64,000 bases of DNA from Bradyrhizobium sp. CCGB12 (GTDB taxonomy: Bacteria; Pseudomonadota; Alphaproteobacteria; Rhizobiales; Xanthobacteraceae), in contig NZ_JANADO010000001.1 in NCBI RefSeq assembly GCF_024199845.1, positions 4,216,001-4,280,000 of the forward strand, given 5' to 3'. The notes under the pieces are model-generated. The model was not told the origin of the DNA and did not search any database. It was given only the letters and a program-made list of their open reading frames with translations. The first letter of the stretch is position 1; every line of letters starts with the position of its first letter. The translations under genes and the position numbers were made by a program. Below are positions 55,666-63,866 of the stretch, one piece after another.

Positions 55666-57285
55666 CTACCGCCCTGCGACAGAAGTGGCTCGCAGTGCTT
55701 GCCCTACCGCGTCGCCGAGATTGAAGCCGGCCGGGTTCTGACGCTGCGGGAAGGCCTTGAACGACTGCAGGTGCTGGTTCACGAACGCCTGGGCCGGCAC
55801 CACCGTCCATAGCTTTTGGCCCGCGTAGATCGGGTAGTAGGGCGCCTCCATGTGCTGCTCGAACGGGTCCACTCGCAGGTTCACCGGCCGCGGCACGGTC
55901 GGCGTCTCGAGTTGCCCCGCGAACCAGTTGTCCTTGACTTGGAAGTGGATCTTCCAGTCGTCGACGCGGATGGCGTAGAGATTGGCCTCGCCGTAGTAGA
56001 AGAACTCGCGGCGGGCGGATTCCTTGCTCTGACCGGAGAGGTAGGGCAACTGGTTATAGCCGTCGAGATGCACTTTGAAGGACTTGTCGCCGGCCTTGTA
56101 CCCCGTGAGCAGTTTCTCCTTCACGTCGGGCACGCCAGCGGCGGCCATGACTGTCGGCACCACGTCCTCCAGCGAGAAGATACCGTTGAGCACCTGCCCC
56201 GCGGGAATCCGCCCGGGCCAGCGCATCACGAACGGCACGCGGAATCCCCCCTCCCAGCCAAGTCCTTTCTCGCCGCGGAACGGAGTGGTCCCCCCGTCCG
56301 GCCAGCTGAACTTCTCCGCGCCGTTGTCGGTGGTGAAGATCACGATGGTGTTGTCGGCCAATCCCAACTCGTCGAGTTTCTTCAGGAGTTCGCCGACCAC
56401 GAAGTCGAGCTCCATCATCCCGTCGGCGTAGAGGCCGTATTTCGTCTTGCCTTTCCAGCGATCCGACAGATGCGTGAACACGTGCATGCGCGTCGTGTTG
56501 TGCCACAGGAAGAAGGGCTTGTTGGCGTCCCGCGCCCGCGCCATGAAGTCGAGCGAGCGTTGCAGCAGGTCGTCTTCGACCGTTTCCATTCGCTTGCTCG
56601 TCAAGGGGCCGCTGTCCCTGATGGTTTGTTTTCCCACGCGGCCGAAGCGCTGGTCGACGGTCGCGTCTTCCTTCTCCGTGGCCTTGCAGTCCAGCACGCC
56701 ACGCGGTCCGAACTTCTGCTGGAATGCCGGGTCGTTTTTCGGATAGTCCACCTGTTCCGGCTCTTCCTCGGCGTTGAGATGGTAGAGGTTGCCGTAGAAC
56801 TCGTCGAAGCCGTGCACGGTCGGCAGGAACTCGTTGCGGTCCCCCAGGTGGTTCTTCCCTATCTGGGCGGTCACGTAGCCCAGCGGCTTGAGCAGATCGG
56901 CAAGGGTGGGATCTTCGAACATGAGCCCTTGCGGCGCACCCGGCAGTCCGACCGCGGTCAGGCCCGTGCGCATCGGTATCTGCCCGGTGATGAAGGCGGC
57001 GCGTCCGGCGATGCGATCGATGTTGGGGGTGCGCCCGCCCATGAGGCCGTGATGGTAGGCGCTGACGTTGAATACGCCGATATCGTCGGCCATGATCGCC
57101 AAGACGTTTGGGAGGCGTCCGGTTGGTTGCGCCGGCACCGGTTGCTGTGCCTGTGCCATCCGGACCGAAGCGCCGACGCTCAGCGCGGAAGCAGCCGCAA
57201 GCGCGGTGCTGCCAAGCAGGATGCGGCGACGATCGAGATCAGGCGCTTGTGTCGATATTTGTGTCTGCTCTTTTTGGACGCTCAT
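55666..57285 (-). CDS. Arylsulfatase-like protein lacking the active-site cysteine segment
   Basis: A 539-residue Tat-exported sulfatase (signal: DRRRILLGSTALAAASALSV). The metal-binding NVLAIMADDIGVFNVSAYHH, RTPNIDRIA, VTAQIGKNHLGDRNEFLPT, the FTTDNGAEKFSW acidic pair and FRGEKGLGWEGGFRVPFVM are all good. In active relatives RTPNIDRIA is followed by about 20 residues ending in the formylglycine signature C-T-A-G-R; here it passes directly to GRAAFITGQIPMRTG, so the cysteine is gone without a frameshift (junction near 57006/57007). Translation is otherwise intact; catalysis should be lost. ATG at 57285 follows GGAGGA. Confidence 0.85.
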   Translation of the reverse strand: MSVQKEQTQISTQAPDLDRRRILLGSTALAAASALSVGASVRMAQAQQPVPAQPTGRLPNVLAIMADDIGVFNVSAYHHGLMGGRTPNIDRIAGRAAFITGQIPMRTGLTAVGLPGAPQGLMFEDPTLADLLKPLGYVTAQIGKNHLGDRNEFLPTVHGFDEFYGNLYHLNAEEEPEQVDYPKNDPAFQQKFGPRGVLDCKATEKEDATVDQRFGRVGKQTIRDSGPLTSKRMETVEDDLLQRSLDFMARARDANKPFFLWHNTTRMHVFTHLSDRWKGKTKYGLYADGMMELDFVVGELLKKLDELGLADNTIVIFTTDNGAEKFSWPDGGTTPFRGEKGLGWEGGFRVPFVMRWPGRIPAGQVLNGIFSLEDVVPTVMAAAGVPDVKEKLLTGYKAGDKSFKVHLDGYNQLPYLSGQSKESARREFFYYGEANLYAIRVDDWKIHFQVKDNWFAGQLETPTVPRPVNLRVDPFEQHMEAPYYPIYAGQKLWTVVPAQAFVNQHLQSFKAFPQRQNPAGFNLGDAVGQALRATSVAGR

Positions 57286-57514
57286 GCTTTCCTCCACAAA
57301 CAGATTGCTCAGGAGAGCCTTGTTGCACGAGCGCAGCGACCGACCACGCGCTTACCGCGCAGCAAAGCGAGTCCGGCGCGGTAATGCCGGACCTCGATTG
57401 GGGAGAGCAATTGTCCAAGAGACCGCGCCGCCAAGGTACAATTTAGGAGCGTGGTTCCGAGCAAGATGCTTGATCTGAATCAAAGCTTGGCGCGGATGTA
57501 GCTGCAGTAGCCCG

Positions 57515-57790
57515 GTAGGGTGGGTTGAGCTCTTGCGAAATCGATCGCACGTGTTTCGTGGTAGCGTCTCGTCATGACCGCGGACCGCGCAACTTCGTTC
57601 CGGGTGGATGCTTCTTCTTCACCGTTGATCTGGCGGAGCGGAAGCTATCGTTGCTGACGGATCATGTCGAGCTATGCGCGCGGCGTTTTGTGAGACGCAC
57701 CGGGGTGAGCGATCAGTCAGATGATGGCCGCGATTACCGAGAGCCGTGATTGGGAAGAGATGGGTTTCGCAAGGGCTCAACCCATCCTAC
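57515..57790 (+). pseudogene. Degenerate REP-associated tyrosine transposase (RAYT) between REP arms
   Basis: GTAGGGTGGGTTGAGCTCTT at 57515-57534 and its near-complement ending at 57790 (TTTCGCAAGGGCTCAACCCA) are inverted REP arms. Between them the frame starting about 57586 reads RNFVPGGCFFFTVDLAERKL then SLLTDHVELC, the conserved N-terminus of RAYT (Y1_Tnp) proteins; the HUH and tyrosine parts that should follow are absent. So a RAYT gene lost its catalytic region. A shorter relative is at 55444-55579; the two lie on both sides of the sulfatase gene. Confidence 0.75.
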
Positions 57791-57797
57791 GAACTGA

Positions 57798-57880
57798 AGC
57801 CCGGATGGAGCGAGGTGAAGTCCGAGACAGTCTCTCCGTGTTGCAAGACCCCGGATTGCGCTTCGCTCCATCCAGGCTAC
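57798..57880. repeat. GTAGCCCGGATGGAGCG-type palindromic repeat, noncoding copy
   Basis: AGCCCGGATGGAGCGAGGTG at the left and CGCTTCGCTCCATCCAGGCT at the right. Same family as the in-frame copy at 43388-43468, with some decay in the left arm. It directly adjoins the RAYT remnant. Confidence 0.78.
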
Positions 57881-57894
57881 GCACACCAAACGAA

Positions 57895-57927
57895 AAAGGC
57901 CCGGTCGCCAATCGCGACCGGGCCTTT
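57895..57927 (-). terminator. Terminator of the hpnC-D-E-shc-hpnG operon
   Basis: A perfect 14-base stem (AAAGGCCCGGTCGC / GCGACCGGGCCTTT) with a 5-base loop. On the minus strand it is followed by TTTTTCG, 27 bases beyond the hpnG stop. The plus strand also shows some T-rich sequence after it, so it may work in both directions. Its sequence is almost the same as the hpnH terminator at 54754. Confidence 0.88.
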
Positions 57928-57953
57928 ATCTTTTCTCAGTTCGAAGCAGCCGC

Positions 57954-58703
57954 TCAGGCCGCCTTCGACACCAGCTCTTCGCTCTCGATCAGCTCCGTGC
58001 CGATCAGATAGTCACGGCAGCCGCGCAAGGAACGCAGCGCACGGTTGAAGTCGATGCCGGTCGAGACCAGCGCATGCAGCGTGGTGGGATTGCGCACGAT
58101 GCCGCGCAGCACGGCGGCGAGGTCGATCTGACCGTTCGGCTTGATCGCGGCGCGGGCGAGCGCCGGCAGCGCGCGATGGGCGGGGTCGCTGATGACGCGG
58201 ACCGCGGCGAAAGGCAGCCCGGCCTCGGCGGCGTAGGCGGCCGCGATGTGGCTCTCCATGTCGACGGCGGCAGCTCCCGTCTCCGAATGCAGCGCCGCCT
58301 TGCAGGCCCGCTTCGTGACCACTTCCTCGGCACCGGCGAGGCTGCCGCGCACCACGCGGCGGCGTCCCGACGTCAGGCGGTCGATGAGGTCGTCGCCGAG
58401 CGACAGTCCGGCGGCCCAGCGGGTGTCGCCGGACAGCACCTCGGTCGCCAGCACGACGTCGCCGGAGCGCAGCGTCGGGTCGAGCCCACCGGCCACGCCG
58501 AACGAGATCACGCCGCGAATCGTCTCGGGATCCACCACCGTCAGAAGCGCCCGCAACTGGGTCGGGCTGCTGGATGAGCAGATGACCGCCATGCCTGGCC
58601 CGGCCGCAATGCGGGCCTCTTGAACCAGTCCAGTCACGATCAGTATCGGCCGCGGGTCGATGGCATTACCCGCGGTAAAATAGTCCCCCGTCCCCAAAGT
58701 CAC
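57954..58703 (-). CDS. hpnG: Hopanoid phosphorylase HpnG
   Basis: A 249-residue nucleoside-phosphorylase-fold enzyme that removes adenine from adenosylhopane to give (phospho)ribosylhopane. ILIVTGLVQEARIAAGPGMA, GVISFGVAGGLDPTLRSGDV, AAAVDMESHIAAAYAAEAGL with the conserved MES, and FAAVRVISDPAHRALP are typical. The start is GTG at 58703, inside the shc stop (GTGA), which sets tight coupling; the open frame to 58850 lies within shc and is rejected. It is the last gene of the operon from hpnC. Confidence 0.92.
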   Translation of the reverse strand: MTLGTGDYFTAGNAIDPRPILIVTGLVQEARIAAGPGMAVICSSSSPTQLRALLTVVDPETIRGVISFGVAGGLDPTLRSGDVVLATEVLSGDTRWAAGLSLGDDLIDRLTSGRRRVVRGSLAGAEEVVTKRACKAALHSETGAAAVDMESHIAAAYAAEAGLPFAAVRVISDPAHRALPALARAAIKPNGQIDLAAVLRGIVRNPTTLHALVSTGIDFNRALRSLRGCRDYLIGTELIESEELVSKAA

Positions 58704-60652
58704 ATTCCGACCCCTACCACCCTGCTGTTGGTGTTCCGCAAGTTCCGATACCGCGCCAGCGCCCACAGCGGAAAGAACTTTGGGTAACCATGATAACGTA
58801 GATAGAACACGCGGGGGAAGCCTGTGGCGGTGTAACGCTGCTCGTCCCACAGTCCTTTTTTGTTCTGTGTTGCAATCAGGTACTCCACCCCGCGGGCGAC
58901 GGCCGGGTGATCAACCTCGCCTGCGGCCATCAGGGCAAGCAAAGCCCATGCCGTTTGCGAGGCGGTCGAGGGTGCCGCCTCCCAGCCCTTGTAATCCAGC
59001 CGGTAGCTGACGGCGTCCTCGCCCCAGCCGCCGTCGTCGTTCTGGATCGAGGCCAGCCAGTCCGCGGCCTTGCGAATCATGGGGTCCTTGTGGTCAACGC
59101 CGGCCATATTGAGGGCGCAGAGCACCGACCAGGTTCCATAGATGAAGTTCATGCCCCAGCGGCCATACCAGGACCCCTCCGGGTGCTGGGTCTTCCTGAG
59201 GTATGCGACACCATCGGCGACGTGCTTGCTGCTCTTCGCGGTCTCGCCGAGCTGGGCCAGCATCGAGATGCAGCGTGCGGTGACGTCCTCGGTCGGCGGG
59301 TCGAGCAGCGCGCCGTGGTCGGAGAACGGGATGTTGTTCAAATAATATTCGAGGTTGTTGACGTCGAAGGCAGCCCAGCCGCCGTCGTCGCTCTGCATGC
59401 CCTCGATCCACTCCCGGCCGCGGGCGATCGCGGTGTCGTAGCCGGTCGTGCCGTGCTCCCGGCGCATGCGGTCCATCGACATCACCACGACGGCGGTGTC
59501 GTCGAGATCAGGATAATGGGCGTTGTTGTACTGGAAGGCCCAGCCGCCGGGGCGCACGTCGGGCCGCTTCACCGCCCAGTCGCCCTTCACCTCGAGCTCC
59601 TGCTTCGGGATCAGCCAGTCGAGGCCCTGCTTGGCCGCCGGCACCGCCTTGTCGCCGCCGGCTTCGAGCAGCGCGTGCGCGGTCAACGTCGTGTCCCACA
59701 CCGGCGAGACGCAGGGCTGGCAATAGGCTTCGTCGCCTTTGATGACGAGCAGCTTGTCGATGCCCCGACGTGTCGTGGCGCGCGGCGGATAATTCTCGTC
59801 CTTGCCGAGTGCGTCGTACATCATGACGATGTTGGCCATCGGCGGGTAGATCGCGCCCATGCCGTCCTCGCCGTTGAGCCGCTCCTCGGTGAAGGCGAGC
59901 GCCGCGTCGATGGCGCGCTTGCGCAGGCTCTTGGGAAACATCGGCTCGATCACGCGCAGAATCGCGTCGAGCGAGCGGAACAGCACGAACCAGGCCATGC
60001 TCTGATGCGGTGCCTTCGCGGTCATGCCGATCGAGCGCGGATCCTGGAGGAACAGCTCGTCGATGCCGACCGCCTTCGGATTCTTTGCGCGCGGCTTCAG
60101 CGCGGCGATCACCATCAGCGGCACCATCGTGGTGCGCGCCCAATACGAGATCTTGTTGAGATGAAACGGCGACCAGAACGGCAGCAGCACGATCTCGACC
60201 GGCAACACCGGCACCGCGCGCCAGGTCACGACGCCGAACGTTGCGAGCAAAAAGCGCGTGAAGACGTTGCTGTTGATGGCGCCGCCACGGGCGTGAATTG
60301 CCTCGCGCGCGCGCACCATGTGCGGCGCGTCGACGGAGTCGCCGATCATCTTCAGCGCGAAGTATGCCTTCACGCTCGCGCTCATGTCGAACTCGCCGTC
60401 ATGCACCAGCGGCCAGCCGCCATGGGCACCCTGCACGCGGCGCAGATAATTGCCGATCTTGGCCTCAAGCGCGGTGTCGACCGGCTCGGCGAGATAGTGA
60501 CGCAGGAGAACGTATTCGGCCGGAATCGTGCAGTCGGCCTCGAGCTCGAACACCCAATGGCCGTCGGGTTGCTGGAAGTCGAGCACGCCTTGCGTCGCCG
60601 ACGCGATGCTCGATTCCAAAGCTTCGCGGCTGGTCGCGTTCACGGAATCCAT
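58700..60652 (-). CDS. shc: Squalene-hopene cyclase
   Basis: A 650-residue terpene cyclase (HpnF) that folds squalene into hopene and hopanol. The catalytic DxDD motif is DLDD at residues 382-385 in HYPDLDDTAVVVMSMDRM. Several QW repeats are seen (QQPDGHWVFELEADC, QSDDGGWAAFDVNN, QNDDGGWGEDAVSYRLD, TQNKKGLWDEQRYTATGFP). Normal length. The start is ATG at 60652, 51 bases after the hpnE stop. It is monotopic at the inner membrane. Confidence 0.97.
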   Translation of the reverse strand: MDSVNATSREALESSIASATQGVLDFQQPDGHWVFELEADCTIPAEYVLLRHYLAEPVDTALEAKIGNYLRRVQGAHGGWPLVHDGEFDMSASVKAYFALKMIGDSVDAPHMVRAREAIHARGGAINSNVFTRFLLATFGVVTWRAVPVLPVEIVLLPFWSPFHLNKISYWARTTMVPLMVIAALKPRAKNPKAVGIDELFLQDPRSIGMTAKAPHQSMAWFVLFRSLDAILRVIEPMFPKSLRKRAIDAALAFTEERLNGEDGMGAIYPPMANIVMMYDALGKDENYPPRATTRRGIDKLLVIKGDEAYCQPCVSPVWDTTLTAHALLEAGGDKAVPAAKQGLDWLIPKQELEVKGDWAVKRPDVRPGGWAFQYNNAHYPDLDDTAVVVMSMDRMRREHGTTGYDTAIARGREWIEGMQSDDGGWAAFDVNNLEYYLNNIPFSDHGALLDPPTEDVTARCISMLAQLGETAKSSKHVADGVAYLRKTQHPEGSWYGRWGMNFIYGTWSVLCALNMAGVDHKDPMIRKAADWLASIQNDDGGWGEDAVSYRLDYKGWEAAPSTASQTAWALLALMAAGEVDHPAVARGVEYLIATQNKKGLWDEQRYTATGFPRVFYLRYHGYPKFFPLWALARYRNLRNTNSRVVGVGM

Positions 60653-60703
60653 GTCGCTCGATTGCTCCGATAGTCGATTGAAATTGACCGGGACATTGGC
60701 CCG

Positions 60704-61960
60704 TCAGGGCCGCTTTGCGGCCAAAACCAGATCGGCGGCGCGATCGCCGGACCGGACCGATCCCTCGATGGTTGCAGGCAATCCCGTAGCAGTCCAATCG
60801 CCGGCAAGAAACAGGTTTTTCAGCGCAGTGACCGGACCCGGGCGCAGGGCATTCTGCGCGGGGGTGGCCGCAAATGTGGCGCGGCGCTCGCGAACGATCT
60901 GCCACGGCGGCAGCTCACCGGACACCCCGCCCGCCCTGCAGACGTCGTTCCAGATCGCCTGCGCGAGTTCCTCGCGGGGCATGTCGACCAGGCGGTCGCC
61001 ATTGCTGATGGTGACGGAAAGCCGGTTCGGGAACGCGAACAGCCACTCCACGACGCCGCCGATCACGCCGAGGATCGGCGCCGAGCCCGGCGGCGGCGTG
61101 AAGCGGAAATGCGCGTTAACGATGGCGCGGAATTCGGTCGGCGTCTTCAGGCCGGGCAGCAGGCTCGCGGCAGCGCGCGGCGGCACCGCCATCACGACGA
61201 CATCGCCCTCACCGAGCTGGATCACGTCCTCGCCGCCGAAATTCAGCGCGCTGGCCTTGCCGTCGCCGGTCGCAAACGAGTGCAGCTCATGGCCGAGCTG
61301 AACGGTGTGGCCACGCTCCTGCAGGAACTTCACTGCGGGCTCGATCAGCACGGCGCTGAGGCCGTCGCGCGCGATCAGGGGACGGCAGGCTTGCCCGCCC
61401 GCAAGCAGCGTCTCGCGCACGATCGCGCCGGCGAGCCCGGCCGAACCCTCGGGCGGATCGACGTTGAGCGCCGCCAGCAGCAGCGGCTGCACCAGGCGCT
61501 GATAGAGGACGCCCTCGCAAGGAATGGACTTGCCAACCAGCGTTTCCTCCGACGCCCAGATCAGCGGCGCCAGCTTGAGATAGTCGGTCAGCCCGGTGTC
61601 GGGAACGCGACGGCTCTCGTCGAGCACCCAGGTCGGCAGCCGGCCGTCTCCGAGATCGATCTGCCAGCGCTGCCCGGTCTTGATATCGACGAAAGGAAAC
61701 TGCGCGCTGTCAGGGCCGACGAGGCCCGCTTCGGTGCCGATCGCGCGCGCGTAGGCGCGGGCATGGCCGTTGCCCGACAGCAGCAGATGGTTGCCGTTGT
61801 CGATGGTGAGGTTGGTGGCGCCGTCGAAATAGGACCGGCAACGGCCGCCGGCCTGCTGCGTCGCCTCGTGCACGGCGACCTTGAAGCCGGCATTGGCGAG
61901 TCGCACGGCGGCAGAGAGGCCGGAAATTCCAGCGCCGATGATGTGAGCTGTGTTTTGCAT
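60704..61960 (-). CDS. hpnE: Hydroxysqualene dehydroxylase HpnE
   Basis: A 418-residue FAD-dependent enzyme that reduces hydroxysqualene to squalene, the third of the HpnCDE steps. The N-terminal dinucleotide fold HIIGAGISGLSAAVRLANAG with HEATQQAGGRCRSY and the C-terminal FLAGDWTATGLPATIEGSVR (second FAD contact) are clear, as in phytoene-desaturase-like enzymes. The start ATG shares one base with the hpnD stop. Confidence 0.95.
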   Translation of the reverse strand: MQNTAHIIGAGISGLSAAVRLANAGFKVAVHEATQQAGGRCRSYFDGATNLTIDNGNHLLLSGNGHARAYARAIGTEAGLVGPDSAQFPFVDIKTGQRWQIDLGDGRLPTWVLDESRRVPDTGLTDYLKLAPLIWASEETLVGKSIPCEGVLYQRLVQPLLLAALNVDPPEGSAGLAGAIVRETLLAGGQACRPLIARDGLSAVLIEPAVKFLQERGHTVQLGHELHSFATGDGKASALNFGGEDVIQLGEGDVVVMAVPPRAAASLLPGLKTPTEFRAIVNAHFRFTPPPGSAPILGVIGGVVEWLFAFPNRLSVTISNGDRLVDMPREELAQAIWNDVCRAGGVSGELPPWQIVRERRATFAATPAQNALRPGPVTALKNLFLAGDWTATGLPATIEGSVRSGDRAADLVLAAKRP

Positions 61961-62799
61961 CAGATGAAAGCGTAACGGAGCAGGATCAGGACGCGTGTGA
62001 CCTTCGACACACGCACCGGCTCGCGCGGCGCGTTGAAGCCGCGCGCGATCAGGAGGTCCAGAATGGAATGATAATATTTCGACATGATCCGCGGCGCGCG
62101 CACCGCGCGGCGCTTGTTGCGGTTCATGATCTCGTCCGACTTCTCGAAATGCGCTTTGGCGCGCTGGGTCAGCGGCAGGCAGACCTTCGCCAGCGCACGT
62201 TCGGCGATGACGCGGTTCGGATCGTTGGAGGTGATGCCGGCATGCAGCAGCGCCTCGCGCGGCAGATAGAGCCGGCCGAGGCCCGCGTCCTCGTCGATGT
62301 CGCGCAGGATATTGGTGAGCTGGAGCGCGCGACCGAGATGGTACGCGAGCAGGATGCCATCCTCTTCAGGCAGGCCGAACACCCGCACTGACAATCGTCC
62401 CACGGCGCTGGCGACGCGATCGCAATAGAGATCGAGCGTCGCCATGTCGGGCGCGCGGATGTCCTGCGGCACGTCCATCTCCATGCCGTCGACGATGGCG
62501 AGGAAATCCTCACGCTTGAGTCCAAAGGTCTTCACCGAGGCGACGTAGTCCTTCAGCCGCGGCGGCGGATTGCCCTGGTAGAGCGCATCGATGTCGTTGC
62601 GCCACTGCTGAAGCGCGGCGAGCCGCTCCTCGCGCGGGCCGTCGGAATCGGCGATGTCGTCGACCTGGCGGCAGAAGCTGTAGATCTGGAACATCGCTTC
62701 GCGCTGGTCATGCGGCAGGATGCGCATCGCGGCGTAGAACGAGCTGCCGGATGCGGTCGAGCCATAATTGGCGCCGGGCGAGGTCGCCTCAAGCGTCAT
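61960..62799 (-). CDS. hpnD: Presqualene diphosphate synthase HpnD
   Basis: A 279-residue trans-isoprenyl synthase that joins two farnesyl diphosphates to presqualene diphosphate. Both Asp-rich motifs are present: FCRQVDDIADSDGPREERLA (DDxxD) and LTNILRDIDEDAGLGRLYLP (second motif). AMRILPHDQREAMFQIYSFC is the usual start. It overlaps the hpnC stop by 11 bases and abuts hpnE. Confidence 0.95.
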   Translation of the reverse strand: MTLEATSPGANYGSTASGSSFYAAMRILPHDQREAMFQIYSFCRQVDDIADSDGPREERLAALQQWRNDIDALYQGNPPPRLKDYVASVKTFGLKREDFLAIVDGMEMDVPQDIRAPDMATLDLYCDRVASAVGRLSVRVFGLPEEDGILLAYHLGRALQLTNILRDIDEDAGLGRLYLPREALLHAGITSNDPNRVIAERALAKVCLPLTQRAKAHFEKSDEIMNRNKRRAVRAPRIMSKYYHSILDLLIARGFNAPREPVRVSKVTRVLILLRYAFI

Positions 62800-63673
62800 G
62801 TGCAGTCCCCGGTCTGGAAATGGCCTTGCGTCCGATCGCGCGGCGGCCGACTTCGCCGATCATGCCGGCGAGGCTGAAGGTGAGAAGCTCGAACTTGTTC
62901 AGATGCACGCGCTCGCGCAAGGGATCGCGCACCCTGAGCAGGCGCACGATGCGGTCGGCATAGGCCTGGATCACCGCGACATCGACGCCGAGGCGGAAGT
63001 CCCGGATCTCCGCGCTCAGCGACTTGCTCTCGCCCAGCAGCGCTTCGTTGCGCACGGCCAGCGCCTGAAGGCAGGCCAGCATGGTCGGCGGCGATTGCGT
63101 CAGCCCGAGCTGCTCGACCGAGGCGCCGCTCGCTGCCAGCGCATCGCGCGGCAGATAGACGCGGTTGAGCTCGCGAAAATCCTTGCCGCAATCCTGGAGG
63201 TGATTGTTGATCTGGAGCGCGGCGCAGAGCGCATCCGATGCCGCCCAGGTCGAGGTGCTCTCGCCATGAACGTCGAGCATGAAGCGGCCGACCGGCATCG
63301 CCGAATAACGGCAATAGTGGATGACCTCGTCCCAATTCTCGTAACGGAGCTTGGTCACGTCCATGCGGAACGCGATGAGCACGTCGAGCGCATGGCGCGG
63401 CGCCATGCCGCGTTCGGCCAGCGCACGGCGCAGAGTCACGGCCTCGGGCTGGGTGTCGCCCTTGCCGAGCAGTTCCGCCTCGAGCAGATCGAGATAAGCG
63501 AGCTTCTCGTCGGCCGGCAGCGTCGCGTGGTCGGCGATGTCGTCGGCGGTGCGGACGAAATTGTAGTACGCCAGGATCAGGGCACGATGACGCGGATGAA
63601 TGATCCAAGACGCGACGGGAAAATTCTCGTCGCGGTCACCTTTGCCGGATCGCAATTCGCTCGCAGAGGTCAT
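62789..63673 (-). CDS. hpnC: Hydroxysqualene synthase HpnC
   Basis: A 294-residue squalene/phytoene synthase relative that converts presqualene diphosphate to hydroxysqualene. ENFPVASWIIHPRHRALILA, YYNFVRTADDIADHATLPAD with the first Asp-rich motif, YCRYSAMPVGRFMLDVHGES and LQINNHLQDCGKDFRELNRV with the second are typical of HpnC, which differs from HpnD in these motifs. It is the first gene of the hpnC-hpnD-hpnE-shc-hpnG operon; its promoter must lie in the 190 bases upstream, in which I see no clear consensus. Confidence 0.94.
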   Translation of the reverse strand: MTSASELRSGKGDRDENFPVASWIIHPRHRALILAYYNFVRTADDIADHATLPADEKLAYLDLLEAELLGKGDTQPEAVTLRRALAERGMAPRHALDVLIAFRMDVTKLRYENWDEVIHYCRYSAMPVGRFMLDVHGESTSTWAASDALCAALQINNHLQDCGKDFRELNRVYLPRDALAASGASVEQLGLTQSPPTMLACLQALAVRNEALLGESKSLSAEIRDFRLGVDVAVIQAYADRIVRLLRVRDPLRERVHLNKFELLTFSLAGMIGEVGRRAIGRKAISRPGTAHDA

Positions 63674-63825
63674 CGAGGGCTGGTTTACAATCGTTTGGAC
63701 AGGAGGGGCTTCGTCGCTCGCGCGGGCTCATGCCGGCAGTGCCGCCGCGGCCCCCATATAGGGGAATACGGCCGCAAAACCAATCCTGTCTCTCGATGGC
63801 TGCCCTTTACGGATCGCAGCCGAAA

Positions 63826-63846
63826 AGGCGGCCCCGGGGGCCGCCT
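63826..63846 (-). terminator. Terminator after the cysteine-rich protein gene
   Basis: AGGCGGCCCC and its exact complement GGGGCCGCCT with one G between them; on the minus strand TTTT follows the stem, 20 bases after the stop at 63867. It closes the minus-strand gene at the window edge. Confidence 0.8.
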
Positions 63847-63866
63847 CTATGGGCCAGCGGCCGAGC

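Noticed and set aside
55816..57384. Open frame of 522 codons opposite the sulfatase gene
   Set aside because: The sulfatase frame carries clear family motifs; the opposite frame has none.
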